Source: Herbihabitans rhizosphaerae (GTDB lineage Bacteria; Actinomycetota; Actinomycetes; Mycobacteriales; Pseudonocardiaceae). From it: DNA of 64,000 bases. The notes under the pieces were generated by a model, which saw only the letters and a list, made by a program, of their open reading frames with translations, did not search any database and was not told the DNA's origin. The translations under genes were made by a program, and so were the position numbers. Numbering within the stretch: the stretch's first letter is position 1; each line of letters opens with the position of its first letter. Of this stretch, positions 60,201 to 64,000 are shown piece after piece. The stretch covers positions 124,001-188,000 of the forward strand of contig NZ_SGWQ01000005.1 in NCBI RefSeq assembly GCF_004216555.1. Direction: 5' to 3'.

Positions 60201-60632
60201 TCACTCGCCGGTCAGCGCCTCGGAGCAGCGATCGAGGAGCGCGCGCAGGGTGGCGCGTTCGGACTCGGTGAAGGCGTCGGCGAGCCGGCGTTCGACGGCC
60301 GAGGCGCGCTGGTCGGCCTCGGCGAGGGTCGTCGCGCCGGTCTCGGTGAGCCGGGTCTCCAGCATGCTGCGGTGGAACGGGTGCGCGGTGCGCTCGATGA
60401 ACCCGCGCGTGGTCAGGTTCTGCAGCACGGTGGTCATCGTCTGCGGGGTGACCCGGCAGCGGCGGGCCAGTTCAGCCGGCGAGATACCGGGGCTGTCCTC
60501 CAGGATCAGCAGCGCCGCGAACTGCGGCACGGTCAGTCCGGACGGCTTCACGGCCGCGTGTTTGGCCGCCATCAGGTCGGCCTCGACCCGCTTGATGTCC
60601 GAGCCGAGACGGTCCTTCAACGGCATACGCAT
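60201..60632 (-). CDS. MarR-family transcriptional regulator
   Basis: A 143-residue winged-helix regulator: LTVPQFAALLILEDSPGISPAELARRCRVTPQTMTTVLQNLTTRGFIERTAHPFHRSMLETRLTETG shows the helix-turn-helix and the wing. Two helices flank it for dimerisation. I chose the ATG at 60632 because upstream frame codons are Arg-rich and run into the divergent promoter. The inverted repeat at 60679-60692 is the likely operator, shared with the divergent SMP-30-like gene. The ligand is unknown. Confidence 0.9.
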   Translation of the reverse strand: MRMPLKDRLGSDIKRVEADLMAAKHAAVKPSGLTVPQFAALLILEDSPGISPAELARRCRVTPQTMTTVLQNLTTRGFIERTAHPFHRSMLETRLTETGATTLAEADQRASAVERRLADAFTESERATLRALLDRCSEALTGE

Positions 60633-60669
60633 GTGAACGATGGTACGAGCCGCACCGGGCAGTCGTATA

Positions 60670-60698
60670 TTGACAGCTATCAGAGTTCTGATTAGCGT
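60670..60698 (+). promoter_or_regulatory. promoter with MarR-type operator
   Basis: TTGACA (60670-60675) and TAGCGT (60693-60698) are 17 bp apart, a plausible promoter for the gene at 60731. The spacer is filled by the perfect inverted repeat ATCAGAGTTCTGAT (60679-60692), extended by CTA/TAG outside. Binding there would block the promoter. Confidence 0.6.
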
Positions 60699-60730
60699 TC
60701 GCCCTCGAACAAGCAGCAGGGAGGAACGCA

Positions 60731-61711
60731 ATGCTTCGTCACACCGTCGTCGGCGCGATCGCGCTGGCGGCCACCTTCGACGCTCCGTCGGCGTCCGCCT
60801 CGACGCCGGCGACCCCGCGGGCACACCACTGGCCGGGGACGATCACGGTCAACGCCGAATCACTCCATCCCGAGGGCGTCGCCTGGGATCCGGCGCGGCA
60901 CACGCTGCTGGTCGGCTCGATGCGGCACGGCACCGTCTCCGTCGTCGACAAGGCACGCGGCACGGCACGCCCGCTGATCGAGGACCCTCGGCTGATCTCC
61001 ACGTTCGGCCTGCGGGTGGACGCGCCGCGCGGCCGGGTGCTGGTCACCTACTCCGATCACTTCGGCGTCGGCACCGGCTCCACGCCCGACACCAAGGGCA
61101 ACCACTCCGGGCTCGGGATCTTCGACCTGGCCACCGGCCGCCCGCTGCATCTGGTCGATCTGCGCATCGGGCCCGGCGCGCACTCGGCGAACGACGTGGC
61201 CGTCGACCACGCCGGCAACGCCTACGTGACCGACCCGGCGTCCGACCGGATCTTCCGGGTCACGCCGGACGGGCGGGCCGGCCTGTTCGCCGCCGACCCC
61301 AGGTTCGCCGGCTTCGGGATGAACGGGATCGTGTTCCACCCCAACGGTTTCCTGCTGTCGGTGCACTACACCACCGGCGCGCTGTACAAGATCCCGTTGG
61401 ACGGCGGCCCGATCACCGAGGTGGCGCTGGACCGCAAGCTCGTCGGCGGCGACGGGCTCGCCCTGCGTCCGGACGGCTCGCTGATCGTGGTCACCAACAA
61501 GCTGTCCGCGCCGGGTGCGGACGCGCTGACCGTGCTGCGCGGCGGCCGGCGCTGGGAGCGGGCCACGGAGGTCCGCCGAGAGGAGTGGCCGATCGCCGGG
61601 CCGACCACGGTCGCGGTGACACCGCACGGGAGCTACGCGGTCAGTGGACACGTCGGCGAACTGCTCGCCGGCGACTATCGCGACCAGTTCCGCCTGCGGG
61701 CGCTGCGCTGA
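60731..61711 (+). CDS. secreted SMP-30/gluconolactonase-like beta-propeller protein
   Basis: A 326-residue protein with a signal peptide (MLRHTVVGAIALAATFDAP) and a six-bladed SMP-30-like propeller (ESLHPEGVAWDPARHTLLVG, GAHSANDVAVDHAGNAYVTD, FGMNGIVFHPNGFLLSV, GGDGLALRPDGSLIVVTN). The metal-coordinating Glu, Asn and Asp positions of the family appear in HPEGV, SANDV and GDGLAL. A lactonase or esterase activity is plausible, unproven. It starts at ATG 60731 (GGAGG upstream) and is divergent from the MarR gene, its probable regulator. Confidence 0.85.
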   Translation: MLRHTVVGAIALAATFDAPSASASTPATPRAHHWPGTITVNAESLHPEGVAWDPARHTLLVGSMRHGTVSVVDKARGTARPLIEDPRLISTFGLRVDAPRGRVLVTYSDHFGVGTGSTPDTKGNHSGLGIFDLATGRPLHLVDLRIGPGAHSANDVAVDHAGNAYVTDPASDRIFRVTPDGRAGLFAADPRFAGFGMNGIVFHPNGFLLSVHYTTGALYKIPLDGGPITEVALDRKLVGGDGLALRPDGSLIVVTNKLSAPGADALTVLRGGRRWERATEVRREEWPIAGPTTVAVTPHGSYAVSGHVGELLAGDYRDQFRLRALR

Positions 61712-61723
61712 CCGGTTACGGGC

Positions 61724-61767
61724 GCGGCCCGTGCTCGGGTTACCCTGTGGCCATGAGCACGGGCCGC
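61724..61767. promoter_or_regulatory. 13-bp perfect inverted repeat over the leuS leader start
   Basis: GCGGCCCGTGCTC (61724-61736) and GAGCACGGGCCGC (61755-61767) pair perfectly across an 18-base loop. The 3' arm covers codons 1-5 of the leader peptide, and TACCCT (61741-61746), a likely -10, lies in the loop. It could also end the upstream transcript. Confidence 0.6.
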
Positions 61768-61791
61768 CTGCTCCTTAGCCGGCCGCGCTGA
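61753..61791 (+). CDS. leuS leader peptide
   Basis: ATG AGC ACG GGC CGC CTG CTC CTT AGC CGG CCG CGC TGA encodes MSTGRLLLSRPR, with three consecutive Leu codons all of different type. It is followed 27 bp later by an intrinsic terminator and then leuS. The -10-like TACCCT ends 6 bp before the ATG, so the transcript may start at the ATG (leaderless). This is the layout of leader-peptide attenuation. Confidence 0.55.
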   Translation: MSTGRLLLSRPR

Positions 61792-61818
61792 CCGACCAGG
61801 ATCGGCCAGGCGCGGCTA

Positions 61819-61847
61819 CCCCTCACGCCCATCGGGCGGAGGGGTTT
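61819..61847 (+). terminator. intrinsic terminator (attenuator) before leuS
   Basis: CCCCTC-A-CGCCC (61819-61830), loop ATC, GGGCG-GAGGGG (61834-61844): an 11-bp GC stem with one bulged A, then TTTCGTC. It precedes leuS by 50 bp. Upstream, GCCGCGC (61782-61788) pairs with GCGCGGC (61810-61816), giving a possible pause or competing stem. Confidence 0.7.
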
Positions 61848-61896
61848 CGTCATTTCTGGTTTCGTTAATACGGGCGGCTGTGGAGGGACGAAGTTG

Positions 61897-64000
61897 ATGG
61901 GTGCGGAAAGCACGGACGCGGTACCGCGGCACCGCTACACCGCGGCGCTGGCCGGCGCGATCGAGCAGCGCTGGCAGCGGTACTGGGAGGAGCGGGGCAC
62001 CTTCCACGCGCCGAACCCGGTCGGCCCGCTCGCCGACGGCGAGCTGCCCGACCAGAAGATGTTCATCCAGGACATGTTCCCGTACCCGTCGGGCAGCGGG
62101 CTGCACGTCGGGCACCCGCTGGGCTTCATCGGCACCGACGTGTTCGCCAGGTTCCACCGCATGGACGGCCGCAACGTCCTGCACACGATGGGCTTCGACG
62201 CGTTCGGGCTGCCGGCCGAGCAGTACGCCGTGCAGACCGGCCAGCACCCGCGCAAGACCACCGAGGAGAACATGCGGACCTACCTGCGGCAGATCCGCAG
62301 GCTGGGCCTGGCGCACGACGAGCGCCGCCGCATCGCCACCATCGACCCCGAGTACTACCGCTGGACGCAGTGGATCTTCCTGCGCATCTACGACTCCTGG
62401 TACGACGAGCAGGCCGACTGTGCCAAACCGATCGCCTCGCTTGAACAGGCGTTCGCGGCCGGCGATGTGTCCACTTCGGACGGTCGCGCGTGGACTGACC
62501 TGTCGGCCGACGAGCGCCGCGCGGAGATTGACGAGCGGCGGCTGGCCTACATCTCCGAGGCGCCGGTCAACTGGTGTCCTGGCCTGGGCACCGTGCTGTC
62601 CAACGAGGAGGTCACCGCGGACGGCCGCAGCGAGCGCGGCAACTTCCCGGTGTTCCGCCGCAATCTGCGCCAGTGGATGATGCGCATCACCGCCTACGCC
62701 GACCGGCTGATTGACGACCTGGACCGGCTGGACTGGCCGGACAAGATCAAGACGATGCAGCGGAACTGGATCGGCCGCTCCTACGGCGCGCGGGTGCACT
62801 TTCCCTGCGGTGACAGCGCGATCGAGGTCTTCACCACCCGACCGGACACCCTGTTCGGAAACGTCGCGCTGATCCTGGCGCCGGAGCACCCGCTGGTCGA
62901 GCGGATCACCGCGGACGCCTGGCCGTCCGATGTGGACAGTCGGTGGACCGGTGGCGCCACGACTCCGGCGGAGGCGGTCGCCGCCTACCGGCGTGCGGCG
63001 TCGCTGAAGTCGGAGCTGGACCGCCAGGAGAACAAGGACAAGACCGGCGTGTTCACCGGCACGTACGCCACGAACCCGGTGAACGGCGAGCGGATCCCGG
63101 TGTTCGTCGCGGACTACGTGCTGATGGGCTACGGCACCGGGGCGATCGGCGTGGCGCCCGGCGAGGACCAGCGTGACTGGGACTTCGTGACAGTCCTCGG
63201 GATCACCCCCGTCCGCACCGTCCAGCCCCCCGCGGGTCACCCGGACGACACCCCGTATCCGGGCGACGGTCCGCACGTCAACTCGAGCCACGAAAACGGA
63301 CCGAGCCTGGACGGGCTGAACATCGATGACGCGAAGAAGACGATCACCGCCTGGCTGGAGGAGCACGACCACGGCAAGGGCGCGGTGCAGTACAAGCTGC
63401 GCGACTGGCTGTTTTCCCGGCAGCGCTACTGGGGCGAGCCGTTCCCGATCGTCTACGACGAGACCGGCGCGGCGCACGCGCTGCCCGAGTCGATGCTGCC
63501 GATCGAGCTGCCGGAGGTGGACGACTACTCGCCGCGCACCTTCGACCCGGACGACGCCGACTCGATGCCGTCGCCGCCGCTGTCCCGCGCGGGCGACTGG
63601 GTCGAGGTGGAGCTGGACCTGGGCGACGGGCCGAAGACCTACCGCCGCGACGTGAACACGATGCCGAACTGGGCCGGCTCCTGCTGGTACCAGCTGCGCT
63701 ACGTGGACCCGACCAACTCCGAGCGGTTCGTCGATCCCGCCAACGAGCGCTACTGGCTGGGCCCGCAGGACGCGCACGGGCCGAACGACCCCGGCGGCGT
63801 CGATCTGTACCTGGGTGGCCAGGAGCACGCGGTGCTGCACCTGCTGTACTCGCGCTTCTGGCAGAAGGTGCTGTTCGACCTGGGCGACGTCAGCTCCGAC
63901 GAGCCGTACCGCAAGCTGTTCAACCAGGGCTACATCCAGGCCTACGCGTACACCGACGCGCGCGGCTCGTACGTGCCGGCCGAGGAAGTGTCCGAATCCG
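61897..64000 (+). CDS. leuS: leucyl-tRNA synthetase (3' end outside window)
   Basis: The first 701 codons of the class I synthetase that charges tRNA-Leu. The HIGH motif is in [14 protein letters not shown], followed by [10 protein letters not shown]-type sequence ([13 protein letters not shown]). The CP1 editing domain has TTRPDTLFG and [35 protein letters not shown] and the [19 protein letters not shown] segment follow. The KMSKS loop and anticodon domain lie past 64000. The editing site has Glu where many LeuS have His before the D-x-R-D pattern. ATG 61897 has GGAGGG upstream. A leader peptide and terminator precede it. Confidence 0.95.
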   Translation, partial: MGAESTDAVPRHRYTAALAGAIEQRWQRYWEERGTFHAPNPVGPLADGELPDQKMFIQDMFPYPSGSGLHVGHPLGFIGTDVFARFHRMDGRNVLHTMGFDAFGLPAEQYAVQTGQHPRKTTEENMRTYLRQIRRLGLAHDERRRIATIDPEYYRWTQWIFLRIYDSWYDEQADCAKPIASLEQAFAAGDVSTSDGRAWTDLSADERRAEIDERRLAYISEAPVNWCPGLGTVLSNEEVTADGRSERGNFPVFRRNLRQWMMRITAYADRLIDDLDRLDWPDKIKTMQRNWIGRSYGARVHFPCGDSAIEVFTTRPDTLFGNVALILAPEHPLVERITADAWPSDVDSRWTGGATTPAEAVAAYRRAASLKSELDRQENKDKTGVFTGTYATNPVNGERIPVFVADYVLMGYGTGAIGVAPGEDQRDWDFVTVLGITPVRTVQPPAGHPDDTPYPGDGPHVNSSHENGPSLDGLNIDDAKKTITAWLEEHDHGKGAVQYKLRDWLFSRQRYWGEPFPIVYDETGAAHALPESMLPIELPEVDDYSPRTFDPDDADSMPSPPLSRAGDWVEVELDLGDGPKTYRRDVNTMPNWAGSCWYQLRYVDPTNSERFVDPANERYWLGPQDAHGPNDPGGVDLYLGGQEHAVLHLLYSRFWQKVLFDLGDVSSDEPYRKLFNQGYIQAYAYTDARGSYVPAEEVSES

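Noticed and set aside
61712-61896. T-box riboswitch before leuS
   Set aside because: No T-box sequence (AGGGTGGNACCGCG-like) was found; a leader peptide explains the region better.

Overview
The window is high-GC actinobacterial chromosome spanning the replication origin. GTG and TTG starts are common, stop/start overlaps (GTGA, ATGA) are frequent, and the gene order follows the mycobacterial/Pseudonocardiales origin region. The SARP regulator, type VII (ESX) style proteins, parS-bearing rsmG-parA-parB and the sigM-trxB-trxA-cwlM block point to the Pseudonocardiaceae or a close relative. That placement is inference; no rRNA lies in the window.

Left of the origin (1-18574) the core genes run on the minus strand: dnaN, gnd, recF, a DUF721/DciA-type gene and gyrB, with gyrA entering from the left edge. 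gyrB and gyrA, usually adjacent, are separated by about 10 kb of accessory genes. These are a SARP regulator with two membrane proteins around a heptamer-repeat operator, a GH15 glycosidase, a secreted S9 peptidase, a small paralogous membrane-protein family with one decayed copy, and a YbaB/EspC-like/ESX-substrate triad. The oriC candidate (18575-19076) lies upstream of dnaN. dnaA is 2.5 kb further on, beyond a Tat-exported alpha/beta hydrolase and a TetR gene, and the hydrolase is bracketed by two 65-bp palindromic repeats.

Right of dnaA (23144-28488) is the plus-strand run rpmH-rnpA-yidD-yidC-jag-rsmG-parA-parB with two parS sites. An accessory stretch follows (28544-38101): a Ddl-like ligase, a class I aminotransferase, a GNAT, a DoxX-like/DUF2269-like/ABC/two-component run, and a nitroreductase-hemerythrin fusion. 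The conserved envelope and redox block (38250-50167) then runs cwlM, trxA, trxB, anti-sigma, sigM, a stand-alone pseudokinase, murJ, a DUF6049-like protein, a Nudix gene and pcnA.

From 50212 to the end are a lipoprotein, a zinc-ribbon/MFS pair, YqgE, a pentapeptide-like membrane protein, secreted proteins, a siderophore-interaction pseudogene behind an intact iron box, MarR-regulated genes, and leuS (cut by the right edge). leuS is preceded by a leucine-codon leader peptide and an intrinsic terminator. The window therefore combines replication initiation, segregation, membrane insertion, cell-wall regulation and disulfide reduction with several inserted accessory modules, each carrying visible operator-like DNA.
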